Notes under the pieces: generated by a model
Databases searched by the model: none
Told to the model about the DNA's origin: nothing
The model's input: the letters and a program-made list of their open reading frames with translations, nothing else
Shown: piece after piece, positions 1-7,736 of the stretch
Layout: each line of letters begins with the position of its first letter
Numbering within the stretch: the first letter of the stretch is position 1
NCBI GenBank assembly: GCA_002726515.1
Contig: PBTE01000057.1
Coordinates: 1 to 34,696, forward strand
From: Planctomycetaceae bacterium
GTDB taxonomy: Bacteria; Planctomycetota; Planctomycetia; Pirellulales; Pirellulaceae
DNA length: 34,696 nt
Direction of reading: 5' to 3'
Position numbers and translations under genes: made by a program

Positions 1-495
1 ATCGACGCTTATTACGATGGAGACGGTCAGGCACTCTGTCCCGCAGCGACAGGTTTCACGCACCACATCAGCCCCTACGGCGACATCGAACCGTGCCCGG
101 TGATTCAATTTGCAACCGAGTCGATTCACGACCCACGCTCTCTTCGGGAAACTTTCAACGAGTCGGCCTTTTTGCGTGATTTCCGTCAGATGGCTGCCGA
201 AAACACCCGTGGCTGCGTCGTTCTGGAACGTCCCGACCTGTTGCTGGATTTGGCCAATAAACATGACGCCCGTGATACAACGATACGAGGCCAGGCGGTG
301 ACGGAATTGCAGGCCCTCTCGTCTCGTCCTTCTCAATACAGCCCGGGACAGGAAATTCCTGAAAAAAGTTGGGCTTACTGGTTGCTCAAAAAGTATTGCT
401 TCAACGATTTCGGGGCCTACTCAAAACACTTTCAACCAGGCAACTGGCGCAACCCTGTTAACACCCAACCGGTTGCCGAGAAAGTTGAATCGTAA
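1..495 (+). CDS. C-terminal part of a radical SAM protein with SPASM-like tail (5' truncated by window)
   Basis: The reading frame is open from the first base and ends at TAA 493-495, giving 164 residues of a gene that begins outside the window. The segment LCPAATGFTHHISPYGDIEP followed by CP (residues 12-33) resembles the SPASM/twitch auxiliary-cluster region that follows the TIM barrel in many radical SAM enzymes: Cys, a short strand, a P-x-G-D/E turn, then Cys-Pro. A further Cys sits at about residue 71 (RGCVVLERP) and another near 127 (KKYC). The catalytic CxxxCxxC motif would lie upstream and is not visible, so the radical SAM call rests on the tail alone. It is co-directional with the permease and creatininase genes that follow. 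The substrate cannot be told. An unrelated Fe-S protein is the main alternative. Confidence 0.55.
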   Translation: MDAYYDGDGQALCPAATGFTHHISPYGDIEPCPVIQFATESIHDPRSLRETFNESAFLRDFRQMAAENTRGCVVLERPDLLLDLANKHDARDTTIRGQAVTELQALSSRPSQYSPGQEIPEKSWAYWLLKKYCFNDFGAYSKHFQPGNWRNPVNTQPVAEKVES

Positions 496-528
496 GACGG
501 AAGCAACAAGATCAAAAGTTTCTCTCCT

Positions 529-660
529 ATGATTTTCCACCACAGCGACGTCGCACTCCCCACGAGCTGGCAAACCAGGATGGAGCAAATTGACCCGGAA
601 GAATCGGCAGTCGTAGCAGCGGTTCACCAGGCCACGTTTCAAAAAAAGACGGCACCTTGA
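529..660 (+). CDS. possible 43-residue small ORF coupled to the permease gene
   Basis: ATG 529-531 opens a 43-codon frame whose TGA stop (658-660) overlaps the ATG of the permease (660-662) as TGATG, an arrangement typical of translational coupling. The peptide begins MIFHHSDVALPTSW and ends FQKKTAP. By eye, roughly 60% of codons have G or C in the third position, similar to neighbouring genes. It lies in the same frame as the upstream radical SAM gene, 33 bases after its stop, so it could also be a decayed C-terminal extension. There is no visible Shine-Dalgarno site. I do not recognise the sequence. It may be a chance ORF. Confidence 0.3.
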   Translation: MIFHHSDVALPTSWQTRMEQIDPEESAVVAAVHQATFQKKTAP

Positions 661-1997
661 TGGTGGAACAGTTCTTTCATCTGCAGCAACACGGCACGAC
701 GGTGAAGCGTGAAATTCTGGCAGGAGTGACCACCTTCCTGACCATGGCCTACATCCTTCCCGTGCAGCCGGCGATGCTGTCGCAGGATTTTGCGGGCAAC
801 CCGACGGGACTTCCCTCGGATGCCGTGCTGCTGGCAACGTGCCTGGCCGCAGCCGGAGCAACTTTGATCATGGGCCTCTACGCCCGGTACCCGATTGCCT
901 TGGCTCCGGGCATGGGCCAGAACGCGTTTTTTGTTTCAGTCATCATGACCTTGACTGCAGCCGGCCACGCCAACGCGTGGCAAACCACTCTGGGTATTGT
1001 GTTGGTGTCCGGCCTGGCATTTGTTGCCCTGTCCCTGGTGGGGATTCGCAGCATGCTTCTCGACGCTCTGAGTGTCAGCCTGAGAAACGGTATTGCGGTG
1101 GGTATCGGCCTGTTTATCGCCCTGATCGGATTGAAAAACAGCGGGATCATCGTCGATCATCCGGCGACTTTAATTCAACTCAATCAGGCGGGACCGCTCA
1201 CCATCGATTGGGCCGTCTTCTGGTTCGGATTTCTGGTCACCGCACTGTTGTTGGTCCGTGGAGTGCCAGGGGCGATCCTGTGGGGCATCCTGGGCGCAAC
1301 AGCACTAGCCGCGCTCGGCGGGCAACTGCAGGCACCTGCCACTTTGATAGGCCTGCCTCAGAAAAATGTATTTTTTCAAATCGACCTGGTGGGAGCGTTG
1401 TCACTCGAATGCCTGCCGTTTGTCCTGTTGTTTCTGTACATGGACGTCTTCGACACCATGGGCACCTTGATCGGTGTGACCGAACAATCCGGATTGGCCC
1501 AACAAGGCAAACTCGAACGGGGTCGCCAGGCCATGCTGGCGGACGCCATCGGCACCGTTGGTGGGGCCTGCCTGGGCACGAGCACGGTCACCAGCTACGT
1601 TGAAAGTGCCGCAGGGGTTCAATTGGGAGGTCGCACCGGTCTGACCGCGGTCACCGTTGCGACTCTTTTTCTGCTGGCGTTACCACTGACTCCCGTGATT
1701 TCGATGATTGGCAGTTATCCTCCCATCACGGGTCCGGCCCTGGTGCTGGTCGGTGCGATGCTGGCCGGCAACGTGACAAAGGTCTGCTGGTCGGATGCGA
1801 GTGAAGCAATCCCGGCCTTCTTGATCATACTCGGAATCCCTTTGACGTTTTCCATTGCCGACGGAATTGCCTTGGGTTTGATCGCATACCCCGCCGTCAA
1901 ACTCTGCGGCGGAAAGCCACGTGAAGCCCACTGGATCATGTACCTACTGGCCCTGTTGCTGGTAGCTTACTTTTTCGGTCGATCGTGGGCGGGATAG
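660..1997 (+). CDS. NCS2-family (AzgA-type) guanine/hypoxanthine/xanthine permease
   Basis: This 445-residue polytopic inner-membrane protein is expected to import purine bases by proton symport. It has the hallmarks of the AzgA/PbuG branch of the NCS2 family. The N-terminus is HGTTVKREILAGVTTFLTMA (about residues 12-31), followed by the APGMGQNAFF motif (about 85-94), the MDVFDTMGTLIGV motif (about 261-273) and GTSTVTSYVESAAGV (about 304-318). Hydrophobic segments run nearly the whole length, consistent with 12-14 membrane spans. TTG 657 is an in-frame alternative start, but ATG 660 overlaps the stop of the small ORF and gives the normal family N-terminus. The next gene encodes a creatininase-family hydrolase, so a role in uptake of a nitrogenous heterocycle is plausible. 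AzgA homologues split between adenine and guanine/hypoxanthine specificity, and this cannot be decided here. Confidence 0.88.
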   Translation: MVEQFFHLQQHGTTVKREILAGVTTFLTMAYILPVQPAMLSQDFAGNPTGLPSDAVLLATCLAAAGATLIMGLYARYPIALAPGMGQNAFFVSVIMTLTAAGHANAWQTTLGIVLVSGLAFVALSLVGIRSMLLDALSVSLRNGIAVGIGLFIALIGLKNSGIIVDHPATLIQLNQAGPLTIDWAVFWFGFLVTALLLVRGVPGAILWGILGATALAALGGQLQAPATLIGLPQKNVFFQIDLVGALSLECLPFVLLFLYMDVFDTMGTLIGVTEQSGLAQQGKLERGRQAMLADAIGTVGGACLGTSTVTSYVESAAGVQLGGRTGLTAVTVATLFLLALPLTPVISMIGSYPPITGPALVLVGAMLAGNVTKVCWSDASEAIPAFLIILGIPLTFSIADGIALGLIAYPAVKLCGGKPREAHWIMYLLALLLVAYFFGRSWAG

Positions 1998-2336
1998 GTC
2001 GGCCTGCAATCCGACAGGGGGAACGCAGCCAGCGTTACCAGGGGTGTGTCCCGCGGAAGATTTGTGGAAAATAAAAAGAGTTCAAGCGTGGTCAGTGACT
2101 TTTACCAACAACCCCAATACCGGGAACCGTGAATTTAACCGTGGATTTATTTGTGTGTTTCTCCTACGCAGCTGGTCTGTCAAACTCTGTTTTGGCAGCA
2201 AATTTTTTCGTCCTCCGTATCACCTTCCTCGACTCCGCAGTGTCCGGGATGGGGTGAAACTGGACGTTACCTTTCGCCTGCGGCCGAAGGCCGCACTGAA
2301 TATCTCTCTGATTAATAATTTCGAGGACAAATCATC
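1998..2336 (+). other. intergenic region with GAA-loop hairpin upstream of the creatininase gene
   Basis: These 339 bases hold no convincing gene. Directly after the permease stop is a weak GTCGG/CCGAC stem (1998-2002 with 2011-2015) without a T-tract. At 2279-2295 there is a perfect 7-bp hairpin, TGCGGCC-GAA-GGCCGCA, about 40 bases before the creatininase ATG. It is followed by an AT-rich stretch and GAGGA at 2324-2328, a plausible Shine-Dalgarno site. No known riboswitch fold was recognised. Confidence 0.4.
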
Positions 2337-3212
2337 ATGGTCAGTCGAGCAGCAACAGAATATCGATATGAAAAACTTACTTGGCCGGAAATCAACGAAG
2401 CGATTGAAATGCAAAAGGTGTGTATTGTGCCCTGCGGAGCGGTCGAGCAGCATGGGGAACATCTGCCACTAGACGTCGACTTGGTGTGCCCGACAAGAGT
2501 TGCACGGGGAGTGGGCGAGCAGATTCCGGACAAAGTGCTTGTGCTACCCATCGTGGCCTACGGTTACACCGGCCACGTGATGGATTTTCCCGGTACAATC
2601 AACACGCACTACGAGACATTCATTCGGCAGGTTCTGGATGTTACCAAATCACTCACCTATCACGGATTCAAGAAAATCATCTTGCTCAACGGCCACGGGT
2701 CGAACATGCCCAACCTGGACCTGGTTGCACGTCGAACCAATCTAGAGACCGATGGCGAATGCATTCTTATTGCGTGGTGGCACCTGTTGGCTACCGACAA
2801 AGACTTCCTGCCAAACTGGCGTGAAGGAACGTATCCCGGCAGTTGTTCCCACGCCTGCGAGTTGGAAACGTCGATGTATCTCTACCTTGAAGAAGAATCC
2901 GTCCGTAAGGACAAGATCAAAAACAACATCAGTTCCCTGAATGATGGAAATCCCTACATCTGGGGCGATCTCCTGGCGAAAGGGCCGGCAGCGTTAACTT
3001 CCTGGACCAGTAGTTACTCCAAAATGGGCGTCATTGGCGAACCGGAACTAGCATCCAAAGAAAAAGGCGAAAAGGTTTATCACGAAGCGGTGAAGCACTT
3101 GCGCGGCCTGGTCGATTTTTTCCGCGACAGACCTCTGGATCAACGTCAGCGTCATCAGGCAAAATCAACGACCATGCCCATACCCTGGGGACAACGAGAC
3201 TTGCAGGATTGA
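2337..3212 (+). CDS. creatininase-family amidohydrolase (MftE-like superfamily)
   Basis: This 291-residue cytosolic metal-dependent hydrolase belongs to the creatininase superfamily. Members open cyclic amides (creatinine), cleave formamides in flavin and deazaflavin synthesis (ArfB) or trim the mycofactocin precursor peptide (MftE). The metal-site motif GAVEQHGEHLPLDVD (34-48) supplies Glu37, His39 and Asp46/48. NGHGSN (118-123) and SHACELETS (171-179) provide the remaining ligands. GAGGA 5' of the ATG supports the start. The C-terminal 25 residues are basic and poorly conserved-looking. It is on the plus strand after the purine permease and converges on the ferredoxin gene. Its actual substrate is unknown. 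Hydrolysis of a heterocycle brought in by the permease, or peptide or cofactor processing linked to the radical SAM genes, are both only inferences. Confidence 0.85.
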   Translation: MVSRAATEYRYEKLTWPEINEAIEMQKVCIVPCGAVEQHGEHLPLDVDLVCPTRVARGVGEQIPDKVLVLPIVAYGYTGHVMDFPGTINTHYETFIRQVLDVTKSLTYHGFKKIILLNGHGSNMPNLDLVARRTNLETDGECILIAWWHLLATDKDFLPNWREGTYPGSCSHACELETSMYLYLEEESVRKDKIKNNISSLNDGNPYIWGDLLAKGPAALTSWTSSYSKMGVIGEPELASKEKGEKVYHEAVKHLRGLVDFFRDRPLDQRQRHQAKSTTMPIPWGQRDLQD

Positions 3213-3307
3213 TCCGACGGTACTGGCGAAACACATCGGACCCGGTTCGATACAACCAGCTGAAAGGATGCGAAGGGGAAGAAACTTGCGACACTGTCCA
3301 TCGAGTG

Positions 3308-3326
3308 GCTCCGGAAAATCCGGAGC
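3308..3326. terminator. hairpin between convergent genes, possible bidirectional terminator
   Basis: GCTCCGGA (3308-3315) and TCCGGAGC (3319-3326) form a perfect 8-bp GC-rich stem with a three-base AAA loop. It is followed by a second short inverted repeat, CGCGT...ACGCG (about 3331-3350). It lies between the stops of the convergent creatininase and ferredoxin genes, where a shared terminator would be expected. No T-tract follows on either strand, so intrinsic termination is uncertain. Confidence 0.4.
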
Positions 3327-3396
3327 GTGTCGCGTGATGTTGTCAACGCGAAAAACACGATTCCGGCTGCCTTGAAAACCCGGACCACAGAGCAGG

Positions 3397-4467
3397 CTAA
3401 AGGTCCATGGCGTCGACTTCGTCCATGAGGTCGTCGAGCACATCCTTGGCTCGCTGCTGGGTCCCTGTACGCCGCCTGGGAATTCCGGTGGACCTACCGA
3501 CCGCATCACGACCTGCCAACTCCAGCTGTTCATCCCGTTCACGTACCGCAGCATCCAACGGACCATCGTCCGGCTTTCCGAACAGCCTCGAAAGGTCGAT
3601 CTTGAGTCCACCGACCGCTTCGGCGTCACCCGCAATACCTGGTGTCCGATGTTGAGGAAACATGATGGCATTTTCCGGACAGACTCGACTGCAGGCGGGA
3701 CAACCTTTCCGACAGTTGTCGGGTTGTTCGACGAGTATGGTCTCCACGTTGTCGACGCCGTACACCCCGAACAAACAAAAATCAATGCACTCCATACAGT
3801 TGGTGCAGCGACTGTAGTCGATCACAGGGTACCAGCGTCTGGACGGCTGTTCTTCAATCCGTGTCGGGTCGCCACCGGCCACAATCCCGGATCGGTTGGT
3901 TGCGTCCCTGGACTCGTTCAATGCAGTACCAGGACTGAGGTACTTCTGCATGTGTTCCGGCTTGGGATCACCCTGAATCCAGTCGCTGAGTTCCACGACC
4001 GAGGTTTGACATTCCTGGACAATCCGCCGCACTTCTTCAACATATGCTTCCGCTGCAGGACGTGCACGCAGGTCGATGCAATAGATTCGACGATCCGGTA
4101 ACTGGCGCGTATCGATCACTCGCTGCTTGGCTTTTGCCTCCACCCCGTCGAGTTGCTGGTCTTCGTCTTCCTCTTCGTCTTCCGCTTCCAGCAAAGTGGT
4201 ACCCGCATGCCCGAACACTCCATGCCGATCCAGGATCCAACGGATGGCACGAGGAAAGAGCCGCCCAAGTACAACCATGTCACCCGTGACACCCTGCAAA
4301 CAGAGAACCCCAGTGCCCTCCGAGTCAAGGTCGTAAAGATGAGGTATAACCGTCACGTCAACCCCGGGCTCGCCCAGCAGTTGGGCCACAATCTCCTCCT
4401 CCATGCCCATCTTGGCTGGATTCTGGCTTTGACCTTGCGAGATGACAACCGTAAGACGTGGTGCCAT
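3397..4467 (-). CDS. ferredoxin-domain protein with two [4Fe-4S] motifs and acidic linker
   Basis: About 356 residues, probably an electron carrier or oxidoreductase subunit. From ATG 4467, residues 1-90 form an alpha/beta-looking N-terminal region starting APRLTVVISQGQSQ. Residues about 93-108 are a strongly acidic linker (EAEDEEEDEDQQ). Two cysteine clusters follow: CTNCMECIDFC (about 221-231) and CRKGCPACSRVCP (about 252-264). The second has three rather than two residues between its first two cysteines. The C-terminal 80 residues are charged and low in complexity. An upstream GTG (4497) is in frame, but its only purine-rich stretch overlaps the codon itself. The gene starts a few dozen bases after the GcvH-like gene and ends the cluster, so it is a natural electron donor for the HemN-like radical SAM enzyme. 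That pairing is inference. Confidence 0.75.
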   Translation of the reverse strand: MAPRLTVVISQGQSQNPAKMGMEEEIVAQLLGEPGVDVTVIPHLYDLDSEGTGVLCLQGVTGDMVVLGRLFPRAIRWILDRHGVFGHAGTTLLEAEDEEEDEDQQLDGVEAKAKQRVIDTRQLPDRRIYCIDLRARPAAEAYVEEVRRIVQECQTSVVELSDWIQGDPKPEHMQKYLSPGTALNESRDATNRSGIVAGGDPTRIEEQPSRRWYPVIDYSRCTNCMECIDFCLFGVYGVDNVETILVEQPDNCRKGCPACSRVCPENAIMFPQHRTPGIAGDAEAVGGLKIDLSRLFGKPDDGPLDAAVRERDEQLELAGRDAVGRSTGIPRRRTGTQQRAKDVLDDLMDEVDAMDL

Positions 4468-4501
4468 GAAAATGGGTGCCGCTGGAGGACCTGTCACTCC
4501 T

Positions 4502-4954
4502 TCAATGAAGTTGCCCTTTGATGGTTCTTTGGGCGACTTCCCACACTTCTACCAAGTATTCAATATACTCTTGCGGGGCATGAAATGCATCCCCTTGGCC
4601 GCTTATTTCAAACAGCCATCCCCGTTCATAGCCGTCGACATTAATCAGCGCCGGGTCCGACAGCAGGGCTTCGTTGAAACACGTCAGGCGGCCCTCCAAC
4701 GGGCTGAACAAGTCACTTTCTGCCTTGCTGCTTTCGATCGACCCGATGAGCTGGCGCTCCGCCACCTTCGTCTGAGCGTCCACGCTCCAATCCAGGAAAT
4801 AAACATCCTGTAAGAGTCGAATCGCATAAGCGCTAAATCCAAAGCGATAGCTCCCCCCCTGCTGTTGTGCCCACATGTGGTTCGTCGTGTATTGACGATC
4901 GGTGGGAAAACGGGCTTCGAACTCACCCATCATGAAAACCAATTCAGAACTCAT
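4502..4954 (-). CDS. GcvH-like lipoyl-carrier protein outside a glycine cleavage operon
   Basis: This 150-residue protein matches the glycine cleavage H-protein pattern. YTTNHMWAQQQ (22-32) corresponds to the YTxEHEW start of GcvH. FGFSAYAIRLLQDVYFLDW (38-56) corresponds to the ITDYAQxxLGDIVFVELP segment. GSIESSKAESDLFSPLEG (71-88) contains the lipoylation motif with Lys77. NEALLSDPALIN and GWLFEI (112-117) are typical of the family. GcvH proteins carry a lipoyl arm that shuttles the aminomethyl group between GcvP, GcvT and Lpd; none of these is in the window. Its ATG overlaps the stop of the HemN-like gene (ATGA at 4951-4954), so the two are probably translated together. Family membership is clear from sequence. 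That it is lipoylated, and carries something other than aminomethyl, is inference. Confidence 0.8.
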   Translation of the reverse strand: MSSELVFMMGEFEARFPTDRQYTTNHMWAQQQGGSYRFGFSAYAIRLLQDVYFLDWSVDAQTKVAERQLIGSIESSKAESDLFSPLEGRLTCFNEALLSDPALINVDGYERGWLFEISGQGDAFHAPQEYIEYLVEVWEVAQRTIKGQLH

Positions 4955-6255
4955 GTATAACGCACCTCTTGGTGCTGAGGCTCAAAAAAAGTGGGCAGCA
5001 GTGAATCCACCTGCAACAGCCCCTGACGAGTCAGTTCGATCCGGCCCTTGCCGATCGTCAGCATTTTAGCCTCTGCATGCAACCGCCAAACAGGGCTCCA
5101 CTGTTGCAGGATGTCTACTGCAAATTTATCTTCAAAATAGTCGCAATCCAGATAACCTTTTTTTAACTGCAAAATCATTTCCCGAATCAACAGTTGCATC
5201 GCGGTCGGTTTCAAACCGCGTCCCAACGGAAGCCGTCCTTCTTCCAAGGGCAGCAAGTACTCGTCCCAGCCCGACAAGTTCTGATAGTGCACACCGGAAA
5301 TATGTCCAAAACTGGCGATGCCTGTTGCCAGAAGATCGCTACCCTGCCACAAATTGTCACGGTAACTGAAATTCACTCTGGAAGAATCCTTCACCAACGT
5401 ATTGGCGCTGCTCACAACGTATCCCGCAGAGGTTAATTCATCGAACGCGTAATTGACCCAATCCCTTTTAGTCGACCAGTCGGCGACAGGTGATTCGTTA
5501 CTTCCGGTGAGCAACTGTTGGGAATAAACCGTATTGAAAGGCAACTCCATCTGGTAAATTGTCACGCTATCCGGCGCCAAGCGGATTGTCTGCTGTACAC
5601 AATCGCGCCAATTCGACCAGTTTTCTCCAACCATTCCACTAATCAAGTCAATGTTCACATTAGGGAAACCGGCCCCTGCGATCCATTCCCAAGCACGCTT
5701 GATTTCCGCCGACAAATGAGCTCGACCATTCTCCTGCAAAATCTGGTCATTGAAATTCTCAATACCCAGACTCATCCGCGTGATCCCCAGTTCGGCCAGC
5801 GTGTGTACTTTGACTTCCGAGAGCGTCCCCGGTTCACACTCGAACGTGACCTCTTCTGCTTGGTCCCAACTGATACTGTTTCGCAGGCGATCGACCAGAG
5901 AAATCAGTTGACGGGGACCGAGGTAGGAAGGCGTACCACCACCAAAGTAGACAAATCGAAACGGTCGCTCTCCCATGGCGGGGAGTTGGCTGACCAGTTC
6001 GACTTCACGACTGAGACCCGCAACATAGCGTTCAATATCACTTGCCTTATTGTCGGTAACAACTTTGTAGTAACAGAACTTGCAGCGTTTGCGACAAAAT
6101 GGAATATGCAGGTACAAACCGAGGGGGACCTCACGTGGAGACGCCTGCATGGCAGCGACGACGTCGTCCAACCCATCTCTGGTCCACTGTGAAAAAGGCG
6201 GGTAATTCGAGATGAAATAACTGCCAACTTCAGTTTTTGTTGAGTCCGGGGACAT
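4951..6255 (-). CDS. HemN/HemW-like radical SAM protein
   Basis: A cytosolic radical SAM enzyme of the coproporphyrinogen III oxidase-like family, about 434 residues from ATG 6255. The sequence LYLHIPFCRKRCKFCYY holds the CxxxCxxC [4Fe-4S]/SAM motif (Cys54, Cys58 and Cys61 in this numbering). It is followed by FVYFGGGTPSYL, the GGGTP SAM-binding motif, and by FECEPGTL and SLGIENFNDQIL, typical of HemN relatives. The family includes HemN, the heme chaperone HemW, ChuW/HutW and class C methylases such as NosN and Jaw5, so the activity cannot be read from sequence. A start at ATG 6366 would add 37 residues of unremarkable sequence; I prefer 6255, just ahead of the EVGSYFISNYPPF segment. It overlaps the GcvH-like gene by four bases, and a perfect TATAAT box lies upstream at 6437-6442. 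Confidence 0.85.
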   Translation of the reverse strand: MSPDSTKTEVGSYFISNYPPFSQWTRDGLDDVVAAMQASPREVPLGLYLHIPFCRKRCKFCYYKVVTDNKASDIERYVAGLSREVELVSQLPAMGERPFRFVYFGGGTPSYLGPRQLISLVDRLRNSISWDQAEEVTFECEPGTLSEVKVHTLAELGITRMSLGIENFNDQILQENGRAHLSAEIKRAWEWIAGAGFPNVNIDLISGMVGENWSNWRDCVQQTIRLAPDSVTIYQMELPFNTVYSQQLLTGSNESPVADWSTKRDWVNYAFDELTSAGYVVSSANTLVKDSSRVNFSYRDNLWQGSDLLATGIASFGHISGVHYQNLSGWDEYLLPLEEGRLPLGRGLKPTAMQLLIREMILQLKKGYLDCDYFEDKFAVDILQQWSPVWRLHAEAKMLTIGKGRIELTRQGLLQVDSLLPTFFEPQHQEVRYT

Positions 6256-6436
6256 GGAGGCGTGCCGTCCGCTAGTCGTGCCCAGTTGGCAACGGTGGTC
6301 CGTGGTCAAGAGTCCCAAGCTGTTTTGTGAACCCTTAAAGAGTTGTCCGATCGGAAGCACGAGCATTTTGAAAACTATTCAGCGCCATCGGTACTGCGCT
6401 ATGTCTACAACTGCACGTGAAATCCCGAGACTATCG

Positions 6437-6442
6437 ATTATA
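6437..6442 (-). promoter_or_regulatory. candidate -10 box for the radical SAM / GcvH-like / ferredoxin genes
   Basis: On the minus strand TATAAT reads at 6442-6437, within a 267-base gap between the beta-propeller gene and the HemN-like gene. No good -35 hexamer is seen at 16-18 bases, so this is a weak promoter prediction. If real, it would let the three-gene tail of the cluster be transcribed separately from the upstream genes. Confidence 0.3.
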
Positions 6443-6522
6443 GACTAGAAACTCTGAACCACAGACCGTAGACTTTGCAATTTGCCTGGTAGAATCCAGG
6501 AGTTTTACGGCCATTCCTTGTT

Positions 6523-7707
6523 CTAGCCCAGACAAAACACGATTCCTTCGTCGTTGGCGATCACAACACGACCATTGGCAATTGCAGGAGAGGCCACAAT
6601 CGATCCTCCTGCCTCAAATTGCCAATCTGACTTCCCGGTTTCCAAATCAATCGCGTAGAGCCTCCCATCTGAAGAACCTACAAAAACGCGTTTTCCGACA
6701 ATCACCGGAGATGAATCGACGCTTTGCTGTGTAGGAAATACCCATTGAGTTTCGCCCGTGCGAGGATCAAAGGCGTAAACGCGTCGGCTGCGACCTCCTA
6801 CAATCACGGCATGTTGATTCACTGCCGCGGAACTCCGGTAGGACTGCTGCCCGTCGGAATCCCGGTAAGTCCACGCAACTTCGCCCTTCTTCCAGTCGAT
6901 GCAGTAAAATGTTCCACCATGCGTTCCGAAGTACGCAAAATCACCGTGGACTGCTGGTGTCGTGCCACTGGGACTGTCGATTCCAACCGCAGATTCGTGG
7001 GCTCCCCGATCCAGGTCCACCAGGTGCAGCTTCGAATCACATCCCACGAGGAAAGCCCGATTTTCGACAACCGTCGGAGCACAACGAATTTGATCTTCGA
7101 TTGCATGTTTCCAGACCAGCTTGCCTGATGCGGCATCCAGGCAATAGAGCGTCGCATCTTGTGAACCGACGAGAACATTTCCCTGGTAGAAATTGGCGCT
7201 CGAATTGATTTCGGCCCCTGCCAAAAAACTCCATATCAGTTCGCCACTGAGTGCATCAAGACAATAGAAACGACCATCCATGTCGCCAATGTAAACCTGA
7301 CCACCTTGCACCGCGGCTGAAGCAGTGAAACCTACCTGATCCTCCGTTTTAAATTTCCAGAGGTTCTGGCCGTCAGACAACTGAAATGCGTAGAAAGTGC
7401 CGTCCAGATCTCCCACATAAACGATACCGTCCACAATGGCAGCCGTCGATTCAAAAGCCCCCCCTTCGACTGTAAACGTCCAAAGCAACTCCGGTGATTC
7501 GGGGACGCTGCCCTGTGATACACCTGACGAGTTCGTATCGCCCCGGAACAGAGGCCAATCACTGCGCACCACAATCGCTGAGTTCGTACCCGCCTCTTCG
7601 GGAACAGTCGTATTTTTTCCTACGTCAATCTCCGAAGACGGATTGCATCCGGCAACCACCAGCATCATCAACAGCAGCGACGGAAAGCTAGAGTTTGAAA
7701 AGAGCAT
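6523..7707 (-). CDS. PQQ-type beta-propeller lipoprotein (BamB/quinoprotein-like repeats)
   Basis: This is a 394-residue secreted lipoprotein. The N-terminus has a hydrophobic stretch ending in the lipobox LVVAGC (about 16-21), so it is likely anchored in a membrane facing the periplasm. The rest is a series of about seven or eight propeller blades with the PQQ-enzyme repeat signature, for example GTFYAFQLSDGQNLWKF, GRFYCLDALSGELIWSF, ATLYCLDAASGKLVWKH and GRLYAIDLETGKSDWQF. Such repeats occur in PQQ dehydrogenases, in BamB and in many planctomycetal proteins with no known cofactor. The calcium- and PQQ-ligating residues of true dehydrogenases were not identified. It lies 29 bases downstream of the alcohol dehydrogenase gene, so it may belong to the same operon, with a possible redox, sensory or scaffolding role. 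Confidence 0.85.
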   Translation of the reverse strand: MLFSNSSFPSLLLMMLVVAGCNPSSEIDVGKNTTVPEEAGTNSAIVVRSDWPLFRGDTNSSGVSQGSVPESPELLWTFTVEGGAFESTAAIVDGIVYVGDLDGTFYAFQLSDGQNLWKFKTEDQVGFTASAAVQGGQVYIGDMDGRFYCLDALSGELIWSFLAGAEINSSANFYQGNVLVGSQDATLYCLDAASGKLVWKHAIEDQIRCAPTVVENRAFLVGCDSKLHLVDLDRGAHESAVGIDSPSGTTPAVHGDFAYFGTHGGTFYCIDWKKGEVAWTYRDSDGQQSYRSSAAVNQHAVIVGGRSRRVYAFDPRTGETQWVFPTQQSVDSSPVIVGKRVFVGSSDGRLYAIDLETGKSDWQFEAGGSIVASPAIANGRVVIANDEGIVFCLG

Positions 7708-7736
7708 CGGTCAACGTTCCCCACTGGCGACTTTTT

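Noticed and set aside
496..656. Purine riboswitch ahead of the permease
   Set aside because: No paired stems with the conserved loop-loop sequences of the purine aptamer could be drawn, and the stretch may be coding.
529..3212. A mycofactocin locus (short peptide, radical SAM SPASM protein, MftE-like hydrolase)
   Set aside because: The short peptide does not end in the Val-Tyr pair of MftA, no MftB, MftD or MftF is present, and only the tail of the radical SAM protein is visible.
3231..3262. tRNA-like T-loop (GGTTCGATAC)
   Set aside because: The flanking bases do not form a T-stem or acceptor stem, and no anticodon arm is found upstream.
4951..6255. True coproporphyrinogen III oxidase HemN
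   Set aside because: The family match is clear, but the gene has no heme-synthesis neighbours and sits with a GcvH-like carrier, so assigning hemN would overstate the evidence.
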